From assembly GCA_965153455.1 (NCBI GenBank), contig OZ234496.1:12330304-12394303 (forward strand): 64,000 nucleotides of DNA, read 5' to 3'. The notes beneath the pieces were generated by a model, which had not been told where the DNA came from, made no database searches, and saw nothing but the letters and a program-made list of their open reading frames with translations. Origin of the DNA: Sphagnum compactum (Eukaryota; Bryophyta; Sphagnopsida; Sphagnales). Both the position numbers and the translations under genes were made by a program. Of this stretch, positions 49,075 to 61,212 are shown one piece after another (the stretch's first letter is position 1; each line of letters opens with the position of its first letter).

Positions 49075-49226
49075 CACGCCCTTCATAGGAGGCCCTTTTG
49101 GAGGACCCGCGCGTCTGCCAGAACCGTCTTGCCCAGGAAAACCATGCTCTTGGTTTAAAGAAAATAAATACAGTTCAAAGAAACCAAGGGACTTCACAGT
49201 GTCCGAAAGTCATGGGTACCCACTAA
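49075..49226 (+). mobile_element. Deleted H4 derivative: 5' coding start fused to a second 3' terminus
   Basis: CGCCCTTCAT and GAGGCCCTTTTGGAGGACCCG to ACCATGCT correspond to the H4 region 44041-44212 with a deletion between; this is followed by another 3' subterminal region and hairpin ending CCCACTAA (CTRR form). HelN copy c begins at the next base. Confidence 0.65.
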
Positions 49227-49968
49227 TATATAATATTTTAAGTGTCTGTCTGTCCGGTTGTCGTCGGTCCTCCTTTCCATCCTTCCGTCCCGTCGTCCAT
49301 CTCGTCATCCATCCGTCCCTCCATCCATCCTAGGCAAAGAGAGGGGGGGGGAGGGCGCGGGCCTTTCTTACATTGCAAAACTCCATTGTTTCAGGGAATT
49401 GCCCATTCTGCCTTATTTATAGCACAATAGGTATCCATCCTGTTATGAAGGGGTATTGGCCCATAATAAACATTTCAAGCATGCACTGAGGAAGGTTCGG
49501 TATGCAATAAGTGCAGCCAATTTTTTCCTTTTTTGGGTTTTGGGGAGAGGGGGAAAGGGAGAAAAATTTTCTTTTTTCTATTGGGGGTGGGGGTCTCGTC
49601 ATGCATCCATGGAATGGAGGAGACAGTCATGTGGCAATTTATCTCATAGTAAGGAGGTAGTTGCCAGGAGGGACCGACCCCAGGTCGCCTAGCAGTGTTA
49701 TTTTTTATTTTATTTTTCTAAGATTTTTTGTTTGTAGGCATAGTGGGGATCTTCCATAGAAAAATGTGGCGACCTTCCTCAAAAAGATTGTGCCAAAACT
49801 GGCTATAAAGCCGGATATGAAGTAAACAACTGTAATCATGCTTCTATATCTTTGACTATACACTCAAAACCAATCAAATATATTTGATAATTTTGTCTTT
49901 TTTTACTGCCCCCCCCCACTCACTTTTGGGGGACTTCACAATGTCCGAAGGTCATGGGTACCCACTAG
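49227..49968 (+). mobile_element. HelN copy c, complete 3' end
   Basis: TATATAATATTTTAAGTGTC start (initial TC lost or altered), body as in copies a and b, 3' hairpin ATGTCCG-AAGGTCA-TGGGTAC and CCCACTAG followed by T. About 740 bp, non-coding. Confidence 0.75.
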
Positions 49969-50455
49969 TTGTTTATGTATAACTAGTATGCCACACTATT
50001 ATCTTTCCATGGATTTCACATAAACTATACCAAAACCTTTCAAAATTAAAATATCAATTCTTTTCATAATTCTAACCATAAAATTTTACATTCAGACAAA
50101 AACTTATTTTTATCAAGTGAAGGTGTTTTCAAAGGTCACAAACATCCATTCATATATAAATAAAAAAGAAATTATACAATTTTTAAAAAAAGTCTACACA
50201 TGACATGGCTCCTCATGGGATTTAACATGCATAATAAAGTGACAAAGACCTTTTCACATAATGTATCATATGTGAATCAATGCACACTAATGTGCCAAAA
50301 ACTTTTCACATGATTTTCACATAAATTATCATGTAAAAATCAATGCACCTTGACCAAATCATAATTAAACTATGAAACCCTATCAACAAGTAAATTACCA
50401 AATTTACTTGTTAAATAATTACATAGATAATAGTTTAATTACATCAAATTACATG
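49969..50455 (-). repeat. Right part of repeat copy 2 (inverted relative to 37.0-37.6 kb)
   Basis: TATGTATAACTAGTATGCCA continuing to ACATCAAATTACATGGG is the reverse complement of 37577 down to 37040 with scattered differences. Confidence 0.8.
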
Positions 50456-51553
50456 GGCTTAGACTTTAAAATGTAATATAAACTGATAATAGGTTTTGTT
50501 CAAACATTAACATTATTTGCAAATTAAAGAAAACATAACACCAATATCTTTGTTTGGTCATAGAGAAGGTGAGGTGTTGATGGTCTAACAAACTCCACAC
50601 CAAACATGCATTCTGTTGGACCATGAACATAATCCATTTCAAGCCATGTATGCATGCCAACTTTTTATCCATTCACATTTCCTTAGTCTCTAAGTTGTCC
50701 TTACACCTTTCATGTGAATTGAACTAGTACCATTGCAGCCACTTCCTCCAATTAGGAATTTTGTATTTTCAATTGTCTAGGGCTATTAGTCTAGAGTGTC
50801 AAAGGGGCCTTTGTGTGCTAATGGTAGTTGAAATAGCTCATGAATTATTAAATTGGTAGTTTCAACCAGTGAAGTTTCATAGTTAGAAACCAAGAAAAAG
50901 GGGCTGCAACTTCTGCAAATGATTTTTCCTGGAAAAAGAGCCCAAGGTCACCATATTTTGACCAAAAAAAAGTTGAATTTGCCATAATTTGACCATAGGT
51001 TCTTGTATGTCAAGAGTATATAGTGGGTTATGAAAAAAATTCTAGTTTTCTCTCTCACCTCTAGTCAAATTTGAGTAAGTCCTGTGGATGATGGCTAGTC
51101 CACAAGATTGGAATAAAAACCCTGGTTTCAACTAAATCTTCAGTATTAGTTACTTAGCAACAATTGAGAAAGGACTTGGGTCTTCTATTTTTGCCTCCCT
51201 CGCCTAGTTCTGGTTATTTGTTTAAAACCCTGTCTGTATACAGACACTTGGGTTATAGTATAGTGTTCTAGGTAATACACAAACAGGCTGGTGGGCAGGT
51301 GTGTGGAACAAATGTCATGGCCCATGAAATTCCTGTATTTGGTGGTCTGAATTGTTTTTGTTAATTATCTTCAGTGAACTAGTAGTTAAAATGTGTAATA
51401 GGGTTTGGCGATTTGTGACAATGTAATAGGACCAATGGAAATGGTACAAAGGGACCATTATTTTCAATGTTCTGAAGATTTCCTTTCCCGGGCAGTGGGA
51501 TTGCTGGCTTGATTCTTTGAATTTGTTTTCTTAGTTATCTTGAGTGAACTGAA
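50456..51553. other. Intergenic DNA
   Basis: No gene or clear repeat recognised. 51000-51130 contains a weak copy of the 'gatgatcc...cacaaga' type dispersed sequence. Confidence 0.3.
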
Positions 51554-51923
51554 AGCATCTCCAGCGGTGATAGTATGTGATCGTCCACAGTAAAATTGGA
51601 TGAAGAAAAGTGAAATTATGAATTATGCCGGTTTGGCTCAGGAAAATGGTTTTCGCTCAGGCACAGTTTGTGATGGCTGGTAAAAGGCTCAGCAAAGTTA
51701 TACACCTGCAGAAAAGGTGTGATAAATATGATGTGACTGCTGCTCAGTGTCTCTGATTGGCACATCATGATGATTAGTCCAGGTGGTTCGCTATTAGTAC
51801 TTCCCAGCCTATTTGCTGTCCCAGTTTCGATTTTAAGGGTGGAGTTGTAAAAAAGTAAATAACTAAACTTGGATGTGAAAAATATTTTTGCAGGGTAACA
51901 TACTAAGCACCGCTGGAGATGCT
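51554..51923. mobile_element. MITE with AGCATCTCCAGCGGTG terminal inverted repeats
   Basis: Perfect 16-base inverted termini enclose 370 bp of non-coding DNA. The AGCATCTCCA terminus is common among plant MITEs. No convincing target-site duplication, so Tourist-like or hAT-like origin is left open. Confidence 0.75.
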
Positions 51924-52361
51924 CTAACAGTTCAATGTGTAATAGTTATTTAATTTACAAATAGGGTTCTAGCACATAGCTGTGTGCACTTTTGTTAGAG
52001 TTAAGTTAGTAAGCTTTACAGGAACTGTACGCCTGCAACTTATGCTCTCTAATCAGATGCTCTTGCAACTTCCAGCTATTTCACTTTTCTTACCAATCTA
52101 CAATACGTGGATGAAACCCGACATAGATTACCTGAGATCCACTCACAGAATATTGCACAGAATAACAGTTGTACAGGGTTATTAAAACCTGTGACAAATT
52201 TTGTAGCCTATGTGGAGGTGCTCTTACAAAATAAATGCCCACAATAGGTTTTCAAAAAAATTCCCCTCATACCCAGTGAGCATCTGGCAGGTACCCATTG
52301 GGTAGCACAGGAAAAGAGTTCTTAAAAGGAGTCCGGGAATTGTTGTGCTGTGTAATGCCAG

Positions 52362-52720
52362 GGCCACAGTGAACCAGCACCCACCAGTGCACCATCCACG
52401 GGATACCTGTTATGACTCAGTTGTGGATGATCCTCAACTGAGTTACTACTTGGTTTCATCTTGGTAACCCATTCTATAAGAAGTAGGTCTAACATATAGA
52501 CAGGTAGGTAACAAAATAGGGTACTACTAGATATGTAGATAGCTTATACATAGTAGGTAGGGGCTGTTTTTACTACCTACCTAGTTGGTAGGTAGTAAAC
52601 AAACCAACTGAGCTGATCACCATGGTTAGCTAGGGAACTGGAATCCAACAGAAAACTGTTTCCTCATCACATATCATCCATCCTTGATGGTGTACTGGTG
52701 GGTGCTGGTTCACTGTGGCC
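52362..52720. mobile_element. Mutator-like MITE, family M2, with 9-bp target-site duplication
   Basis: Terminal inverted repeats of about 35 bp (GGCCACAGTGAACCAGCACC, then CACCAGT.CACCATC) enclose 359 bp. The 9-bp TAATGCCAG is present directly on both sides (52353-52361 and 52721-52729). Long inverted termini plus a 9-bp duplication are typical of Mutator-like elements. No transposase inside. Confidence 0.88.
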
Positions 52721-52959
52721 TAATGCCAGCAGCCACCAGCATTACTGGATTCAGGCCCAACTTGGCTCTGCCTCACATGGGCCCTTATTCCAGTACTGTC
52801 CACAGCCTTGGCCGTCACCGTGCACATACAAAATTGGACACACTGGCCTGTGTATACTATGCAATGGGCCTGGTTCACCCAGGAGGGGGAGACTCTGTTG
52901 CTGCGATGGGTTCTAAAGAGTAATTGGTTTTCTGCATCATTACCTTATCATTCATGCCA

Positions 52960-53392
52960 GACGCTAAATACCCCCCCCCCCCCCCCCGCCCCCTTGCCCC
53001 CATCGAGCTCTGTCCAGCGCCCTTTCTGGGCCTGACAGTGCAGCCCTGCGGAGAGCCGTGTGGTTCTGTTGCAGGGTTTGACTTTTTGACTGTGAAAGTT
53101 ATTCAAATAAAAAAGAAAACCCATTTCTCTTAGTGCCTGAATTTGTGCCAGTGGTTGGTAATGTGATCTATACGTGGAAGGTTCGCGTTTTCAAGTTCTG
53201 TGAGCTGCTGCAGAACGTTTGAATAATTATAACAAATTAAAAGAACATTCTTAAGTTCTTTTACAGCATAAAAAGAACATGTAGAACCATGCTGCATGGT
53301 TTTTATGCAGAACCATGCAGGGGCGGAAAAACATGTGCAAGAAGACAAGAAAAACAGGCCCCGGACAGAGCTCAATGGGGGGTATTTAGCCG
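52960..53392. mobile_element. MITE family M1, second copy, inverted
   Basis: GACGCTAAATACCCCCC at the left and GGGGGGTATTTAGC at the right; the interior is the reverse complement of much of 38455-38798. The left end has a C-run of about 17 bases. Confidence 0.7.
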
Positions 53393-53968
53393 CATGATTC
53401 ATACCTGAATTGGAACTGGCAAAACCAAAAGTGGAACCTGGAGATGATGACATGTCCCACCTAATAAATAGGGCCTTAAAAAAATAACGTGCATATAGGA
53501 ATCTGAGTAAAGTTTGCTTGATACCCTGGACAGTGCCTGTTGGCAGATGGGTACAACGTGCAATGCAAGGAAGAACAAGAAAGTGGATCAGTGCTAGGTA
53601 ACTTAGTGGTTATCTTGCAAAGAGATTGAAAAAAATGTTGAAGGATTCGAGCCAGAAATCATGCCCAATTTTGTAGATTGTATTTTAAGAAAGACCGAAA
53701 AAGAATGGCCACAGGCATTAGAACAAGCAGGCTCATCTCATCAGAATAAACGATACTTAGTTCAAATCCGAAAAATCATGCTAGGAGACAATAATGCCTG
53801 GCAAGCATACATCAAAATGTGGGGATCAAGAAAAAAGAAAAAATATGAGGAGCAAATGAATACTCCATCGTAGTCTCTCTCCATTACAGCAGGCAGAGCC
53901 AACAAACATTATGTACCATGCACAGAAAAAACAAAATACATGAGAAGAAAATGCTAGAAGATTTTTTT

Positions 53969-54140
53969 GTTAGGCCTGACGGCTTACAAACTCTCTAATC
54001 AAGTTTTCATGGGTATTTATGGGTGAAAGCAGATTATGTGGGGGTAAAAAATGTTAGGCCTGACAGCTTACTAACTCTCTAATCAAAGAGTTCATAGGTA
54101 TTTTTGAGTGAAAGCAGATTATCGGGGAGTACAAAATGTT
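53969..54140. repeat. 84-bp tandem duplication
   Basis: GTTAGGCCTGAC(G/A)GCTTAC starts at 53969 and 54053; both units continue AACTCTCTAATCAA...GTGAAAGCAGATTAT with a few differences. Confidence 0.85.
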
Positions 54141-55384
54141 GTCACATTGTATTGTTTTGCAGAGGTGTGCATAATTTGAATTTCAACCATGGTAATATTA
54201 GAGCATTTAAATTTTTTTTTGCACAATATGATAATTATAACATAGAAAATTCATTCATAATTTTTTTTCCAACTTATATTTTGCAATTTCAAAATATATT
54301 TGCGACAAAACGATGTACATCATTGTAAACTAAAAAATGTAAATATATTTAAAAATGATTAAAATGATTTTTAATCTTTATAAAAATTGTAATATCTATT
54401 AAACATTGTGATTTCACATTATCGAAATAAGTTTGTGAGCCATTTGAAAAATTTGATAAGTATCATATCACAAATGAATGTTTTTAAAGATGACGATTAA
54501 TAATATGTGATAAATTAATATTTTGACAAACTATCATTTTTAATAGAAAATGACAAAATAAGTGAGGTGGGTCATTTTTAAAAAAATTATTGAAATTTTT
54601 TTATGGTTGATTAATTCAAATCCAAACCTAGTGCAATCCAAAAACAAGTTATATTATATTATATATATCATAAATATATTCATTATTCTTTGAATTTAAA
54701 CTTTAATTTTGTGAAAATAAAAATATCAAACCCAAACATAAAAAATAAAATCAAAAATAAAATCAAATATGTTTGCAAAAATATACTTTACATACATGTG
54801 GTGAAAGTGCCCAAAGTCATCCCATAGTGTGCTTTCACCCTCCTAAGCAATCAACTTGCATGAATCCTATAATCAACCTTACAACTAGCACTTTGACCCC
54901 TTAGTGTGCTTTTACATTCCTAAGCATCAGCTTGCGTGAGTCCCATAGCCAACCTTACCTACACCAAGATAAACTTGATCACAATTGTCATTATATTATC
55001 TGTACCACAAACAATACAACCTCTTTTCAAATTCATGAAACAAAGTAAGAATCATGGAATTCCTAATCAACAACCCCAACCTTTATACACACCTTTGTTA
55101 GCATACTATTTTGAAATTAACTAATTATTTTGGAGTGACCCAAAATGCGGTTACTACATTTAGGGTAGGATCTTCATTTAAAGAGGCTTAAACCTCACAT
55201 GCGTAATTTCAAAGTGACCTTGAATGTAAGTATTGCATATAGGGTTGGGTTATTTCAAAGTGACTTTGCATGTGAGTATTGTGTTTAGGGCTAGGTCTTC
55301 ACTTAAAGGTATCCAAACGTGGGTATTGCATGATGGGTTCTTTTGAAGCGTGGGTATTGCATTTAAGGTTGATTCTTCATTTAA
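54141..55384. other. AT-rich intergenic DNA
   Basis: Mostly A/T with no gene recognised. 54830-54950 has a short repeated phrase (TAGTGTGCTTT(C/T)AC...CCTAAGCA..A.CTTGC) in two copies; 55140-55380 has loose repeats of GTGGGTATTGCAT. Confidence 0.35.
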
Positions 55385-55612
55385 ATTTGCAATACCCGGA
55401 CTTATACTTACCTCTACCAACAAGAATTTTGGGGTTTCGTTGCAATACCTACACCTGTACTTGCCTCGACCAACTGAAATTTTGGGCCTTTGTTGCAATA
55501 CCTACACATGTACTAACCTGAACTAATTGGAATTTTGGGGCTTAATTGCAATACTTGCACTTGTATTTACTTATACCAATTGGGATTTTGGGGCCTAGTT
55601 ACAATACCTGCA
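55385..55612. repeat. About 60-bp tandem repeat, four diverged copies
   Basis: TTGCAATACCTACAC-like starts recur at 55386, 55440, 55494 and 55548 (about 54-bp spacing), each followed by TGTACTTACCT...ACCAA and AATTTTGGGG. Confidence 0.75.
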
Positions 55613-57200
55613 TTTAACACTAATATTATCACTATCCTTGTGTTTTTGCATTTCACACTTTTTGTGCTTATTACTTGGAAACAATAATAACCTTTGTGCC
55701 ATATTAGACTTGATGTGTGTGTTAAATACATAATGTTCAAAGAATACAAACCTTATTAATAATGTCCATTTGGTTCCATATGTATTTGTTTGTAGTCCAT
55801 GTTGTTTCTTCAAGTTGTAGAAATTAATCCCTAGATCAATACTACCATTCTATTATTTTCACTATTGTAGGGTGCACATGAGTCTTTAATGTGTCACATA
55901 ATGCATAAAAGTCCCTAGAATATTTCAGTCATTTATTCAATTTTCACCATTGCAGAGTCATTTAAAGTCATTCATTGTTGTAGAGACAAGTGAAAAGTCA
56001 ATCCATACAAATTGAAATTGAAATTGTGAATTCAAAAGGGAGTTGAAGTTTTTGCCCAAATGTTGTTGGGGGTTTTACACTTGTTGAATTCAAGGTTTCC
56101 TATACTAAAATTTGAAGTTCAAAGCAATGTTGAAACAAATTAATGTGTTGTTTCATTCTCACATGTGGTATTTCCTGAAATTTCAAGTCATATTGAGAAG
56201 TTATAAGCGTGATCCAGGACTTGTAAAAAGGGACAAAATCATTTTCAAATTGAATCTTTCAACTACTAATTAAATGTGGATTTTTTGGTGAGATTTTCTG
56301 TTGTTGGAAGCACATAATGGTAGAGAAAGCTAGATTGCTTAACTTTCATAAACTTTATTTGGAAAATTTGATGTCTTGTATAGAATGCATGAGATCTTTG
56401 AAGTTTTATCTATGTTGTTTGGGATTCTACAAGTTGAAATCAAGCTTGTGAATACCAAAATACTATGATTCCACACATTCTAATAGTTTATAAGAAGTGA
56501 TAAATACCAAAATTTTAGGTTCTATCCCACAAACAGTTTTTGATCAAAGAGTTTGTGAGTTGTTTTTCATTTTATAAAAATTCTTGAAAAACCATGTAAT
56601 TATTTTACAATTGTAGAATTTGGGTCATAGTTGACTAAATTTGTCATTGTTTTACAATTGCAAAAAAATTGTGTTATAATTCACAAATTTTTTCATTATT
56701 TTAGAATTGCAGAAATTGGGTTATAGTTCACACAATTTGAATTTCATGGCTATCAATATTACAAGGAATTTGTAAATATACGACTTGATTTACAACTCAT
56801 TTTTAGTCATAATTATCACATGTGACTTGCTACAATGCCTAGTCACCTTGGACAAGTCACATAAAATTCTAGTTGCAAAAGATAATACATGGCACCAAAT
56901 TGCAAAGGCAGTTGCATAAAAATGCAACTTACATCAAATTTTTGTCCATCCAGACCAACTTACGTGGCATTGGCATTTTGTGACTAATTTTATGACTCAA
57001 AAATATAGGACCGCATTATTTATATTTTTAAAAATATTTATTATTTAAATAATAAAATAATTATATTATTGTTAATTTACTCAATTCAACCAATACCATG
57101 TTGACACGTGTCATTACATAGGCTAGGTTTAATTAAAAAGCTAGTTTAGGTTGCTAAATAGGCCACCTATTGTGCCTACTCAAGGTCATTTAATAAGCAC
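55613..57200. other. AT-rich intergenic DNA
   Basis: No gene recognised. Around 56590-56730 a phrase (TT.ATTTTA.AATTG.A.AA.TTGGGT.ATAGTT) repeats three times loosely. Confidence 0.3.
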
Positions 57201-57334
57201 TTAACCTATGTTGGCTATGTAGGTAGGGAATATTTGGTTAACATTCCAACGTTAATCACAACCCATGCCGTTCGTGAGGATTGATCTTTAAGCCCCAAGG
57301 ATGGAGATCAACTTATTTACCACCAAGCCACCCC
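57200..57334 (-). repeat. tRNA-derived SINE-like element
   Basis: On the minus strand GGGGTGGCTTGGTGGTAAAT looks like a tRNA head with an A box (TGGCTTGGTGG), and 33 bp later AAGATCAATCC resembles a B box (consensus GGTTCGANTCC, diverged). It does not fold into a convincing full tRNA, so it is called SINE-like rather than a gene. Confidence 0.4.
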
Positions 57335-57529
57335 ACTGTTGTGGAAAAGAAAAAATGTGCATTTTATTTAACCTATTTGATTTCAAACTTACACAAAACA
57401 TCGTCTTTGAACTTTGATATTTTATTACGATTTTGTCCAAATTACAAGATTAAAGTTTAAACTTAAAGTTTTTCCAATAATGCACACAATATCACTAGCT
57501 ACATTAAAAATTCTCGCTAGAACCGCCGG

Positions 57530-58425
57530 TCAACTTCTGAAGAGTGGAATTTGAGAAATGTTTTATCACAAAACTTGGCAACTTCCAAGTTTTATCTAGG
57601 AATTTGAGAACTGTAAATTTTCTTAAGAAGTATCATTGCTTGGCAACTTTCAAAATTCTATTTGTGATTGTGACAAATGCAAAATTTATATCTTAGAACT
57701 AAATAAGGGTGTCAATCTAGGCCACATGAACTTTAGCCAAAAGACAATCATCAAACTCAGTGCCGTGGAAACCACACTTGAAAAGAAGCTTCTACTATTC
57801 GAAATGGTGAACAAGAAGATGAAAAGTTGTGAACGACTTCGTAAAGCTGCATTGAAATTGTGAGAAGCATGTCAAATAACATCAAAAACAAATTTTTCAA
57901 GTTTCATTGAATTGTTTTTTCCTCATGGCATAGACATTCACATCTAGTTCAATAGGATTCATAGATGATCTAGGGGAATCTATTTTAAGGATTGTTTTGC
58001 ATAGCCAACACTGGACATTTCTAGGTTTACATTACCTAGATCCGCATTGTGCATAGTCAAATGTTGGAATACCTTACGTGAAAGAGTACCTTCAAGATTT
58101 AACATCCACCTGTATTGATTTTTTGGTATCTAGGTTGTCATGCTATGTGCTAGAATGTTGCACATAAGCTCTCAAATTTTTCATGGCAAATAAGAATATT
58201 TTTTAAGAAATTGGAAATAGAGGCCATCTAATTTGTAGCCAAAAAACTTCCTTCTGCATATATATAATAGGGCTCTCTGTAGACTATGTGCCACCAAAAG
58301 GCTGAAACCTGTCCAAAACAAAAGTCAAATGGCGTTGTGTCTGTATATATGATACAAGAGTCCTTGATCAAGTGTAACACAAACAAATTCATGAATGCAA
58401 GACTTATTTTATACATAACTAGTCA
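57530..58425 (-). repeat. Copy 2 of the 0.9-kb segment, inverted relative to 33.84-34.77 kb
   Basis: The reverse complement aligns along its length with copy 1. A 75-codon ORF here (57636-57863, ending CERLRKAALKL) lies over the exon-like part of copy 1 but is not conserved as a frame. Confidence 0.7.
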
Positions 58426-58482
58426 TTTTTTATGAAACTTCTTGTGATAACAATCACAAGGAACTCTTTGATGATTTATTCG

Positions 58483-58741
58483 GGCACAGTGAACCAGCAC
58501 CCACTAGTGCACCATCAAGGATGGATGTTATGTGATCACAATTTTCTATTGAGTTCCAGTTCCCTAGCTAACCATGGTGGTTTGCTCAATTGCTTTATTT
58601 ACTATCTACCAACTAGGTAGGTAATAAAAACAGCCCCTACCTACTATGTATGAATTATCTAAGTATTACCTAGTATTCCCCTATTTTTTCACTTTACCTG
58701 TCTATATATTAGACTTACTTCTTATTGAATGGGTTACCCAT
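58483..58741 (-). mobile_element. Mutator-like MITE family M2, truncated copy
   Basis: GGGCACAGTGAACCAGCACC and the interior (TCCCTAGCTAACCATGGT, CAGCCCCTACCTACTATGTA) are the reverse complement of the 52362-52720 element; similarity ends at GGGTTACC near 58741, before the other terminus. Confidence 0.8.
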
Positions 58742-61077
58742 AATTCAAATGATGAAAATGATACCTTGAGCCCACCAACGACCCTGAAATTGACTGGAAA
58801 AACGTCAAGCTAATGTGTTGGATACTCATGTTGGTGATGCTTTGAAGGAGCTTAAGGAGGTGTCAAAATAGAGTTTAGGTTCAAAATTGCAAGAAGGCCA
58901 AAATGATAAAAAACAATTGATAGTAAGAAAGCCAAAAGCTTTTTATCCAACTCATGCTAGAATTTCTACCATAAGAACCAAAAAACTTAAGCTTGTCATC
59001 TTCAAATCCAAGAAATTTGGAAAGAAATCAAACAAGTAGTGCTTTAGTTGCATAGATCAATCCATTAAAGGTTTTTTAATTAGAAATGACAAACAATCAA
59101 GTGTCACAAAACTACAAGCAAGTAATTTTGACATTGTGTGCAAATTGTTGGAAACCTAATGTTGTACACATCAACCAAAATGATACCAAATAATAGCAAA
59201 ATGAAAGGGGGCGAATCACCAAATGTTCAAGTCATTAAACTATCAAATCAAATTTTGCCACATAAAAATGATTTCAATTCCTTCGTTATGAACATTTTTG
59301 CAAAAACGTGTTTTTCCAGGAATTAGATTTTTTTATCCTTGCCTAACATTTTACAACATATTTGATGAAGAAACTTCTATTAGTTTTGATTTTTTCACAT
59401 TGAAAAAGTCTAGATACATTTGCATAATTTTGAGGATCTAAAAGTACTTAAATGCCTATTCTAACATGCAATCACATCCCCAATAAAAAAATTTAGTTTC
59501 ATTTTAACCATACAACCTATGGTATAATCCAATAAAACATTTTATTTTATATTTCAAAAGTTATGAGTCCATATACAAATTTGTATGGATTATGATGCAT
59601 GATGAACCATAAGTTTAAAACTCCTTTAGAAACTCAAAAATGGTCATTTGATTTTTCTTTTTTGGTATTGGCTTCCTATAATAATATTGATTATAAACAT
59701 GAGTCTTTTTTTACACCTTTGTTTACTCGTTGAAGTTAGGTTAAATTGCAAGAACTAGAGGTACTAAATTTTTTGCCTTATGACATCAAAAAATGGATAG
59801 TGTAGTCTGCAACTACCTTCAACACCTTTCCCAAGGCCTTGAAAATATATTCTAGTTTTGGGTGCAAACGGGATACAATGTGCTAACATGATTATTGAAA
59901 AAAAGGATTACATGTCCTTTTCCCCAATTTTTTTTTCATATGAATGAATTTTGGAACAATTGTTTTTGCAACTTGTTATAATAAATGCTTATAATTGTCC
60001 AAGTACATGACATGTTTTTTTTTCATTATTTTTGAATAAATATAAATTTTTGAAAGTGTCTTGATTCTTTGTAAATTCAGTGTTTCGTCTTTAAAAATGA
60101 TAATAATTTCAAACCATAACCAATTTTTACTTTTCTAGATTTTTATGTTTTCTTGTATAACAAACTACAACTTTTTCTAACACATCATGTACATTCAAAG
60201 TCATTTATGTGTGGCAAAGGACTTTTGAAATTCTAAAATTTTAGATCAATTTTGAAAAGTTCTTTGAATTTTTAAGGTTTTAGATTTCCACATATTTTAA
60301 GGTATGAGTGTTTTTTTAATGTGGTTCATAGGTCTTTATCCTCTTAACTTTTTTTTCATCAAATATGTTTTATTATATGAATCCTTTTGATAGTCCTTTG
60401 TAAAATTGACTCATATCTAACACATTGATGTGCATTTCTAGAGGTCCTAAATCAAAACTTAAATTTAAAATTTCATCAAATGGATTTTTGGTTTGAATTC
60501 CTTAACATTCATATGAATGAAAAAACAATAACTTTCCTTGATTGCCATGGCTTTAAATGGCAAAACATAAATATTTATCCAATTTTGATTTTTTTTCTTT
60601 CTGGTCTGATGCCCTTTTTGGTTCATTATATTGTGACTTCACCCTTTTGCTTTAGTAATATGGCATGTTGTGCCAATGGAATTATACCAAACTTGAAGCA
60701 CAACAAACCCCTTCTTTTTGGAGTTTGGTTTATTAACCTAGGCATAAATATTACTCAATGTGTTGGGTCAAACAAGGTTTGTTCTTGTTCAGGGTGCATC
60801 TCTTTTTACACCAACAACTCAATTTAATGAACTACTTATTCTTCCAAGAATGGCCCCTTGTTCAAAATGGACGCAAAATTCATGTGAAACAATGTTTTTT
60901 TAAGAACATGTTTAAGATGAAAGATGTTGCCACCATAGATGCCACATCACAAATTTATAAGCTTCATGGGTTCGTTCTAAATCTATGTGAAATCTGTCAA
61001 TTCATGTGTTTGTATGGTTTACACACAAATGTCATGCATTATTTAAACATGGAAGTCGTTTGCATGACTTTCGTGTG
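58742..61077. other. AT-rich intergenic DNA
   Basis: ORFs of up to 115 codons (60480-61093) are Phe/Ile/Asn/Cys-rich, overlap in several frames and match nothing I know. No repeats of note. Confidence 0.3.
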
Positions 61078-61212
61078 TAAACAACACAAATAGACACACA
61101 ACGTCCGTGTCTAAACAATACGAACAGGCATACGACATTCGTGTCTAAACAATGCACATGACATCAATGTTCAAAGAATACAAGTAGATTAATGGCATTT
61201 GTGTCTATTCCA
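61078..61212. repeat. About 43-bp tandem repeat, three to four copies
   Basis: GTGTCTAAACAAT(A/G)C and GACATTC/CGTCCGTGTC phrases recur about every 43 bp: 61060, 61103, 61142 and, weakly, 61185. Confidence 0.65.

Larger units (their letters stand above)
41060..49968 (+). mobile_element. 8.9-kb composite Helitron block inserted as one unit between A and T
   Basis: The left end TCTATATCTACTTATATAAT follows A41059; the right end carries the hairpin and CCACTAG before T49969. Joining the flanks (CTTTTTA + TTGTTTATGTATAAC) reproduces the uninterrupted inverted repeat copy at 37577/37578 (CTTTTTA|TTGTCTATGTATAAC), so the whole block entered as one piece. Order: HelN copy b without its 3' end (41060-41793); 2.1 kb with captured fragments (41794-43908); RepHel element H4 (43909-49074); a deleted H4 derivative (49075-49226); complete HelN copy c (49227-49968). 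Confidence 0.8.

Noticed and set aside
41060-49968. LTR retrotransposon, because near-identical 740-bp sequences flank coding DNA as direct repeats
   Set aside because: No TG...CA ends, no primer-binding site or polypurine tract, no gag-pol, no target-site duplication; the coding region is a Helitron Rep-helicase and the termini are Helitron-type.
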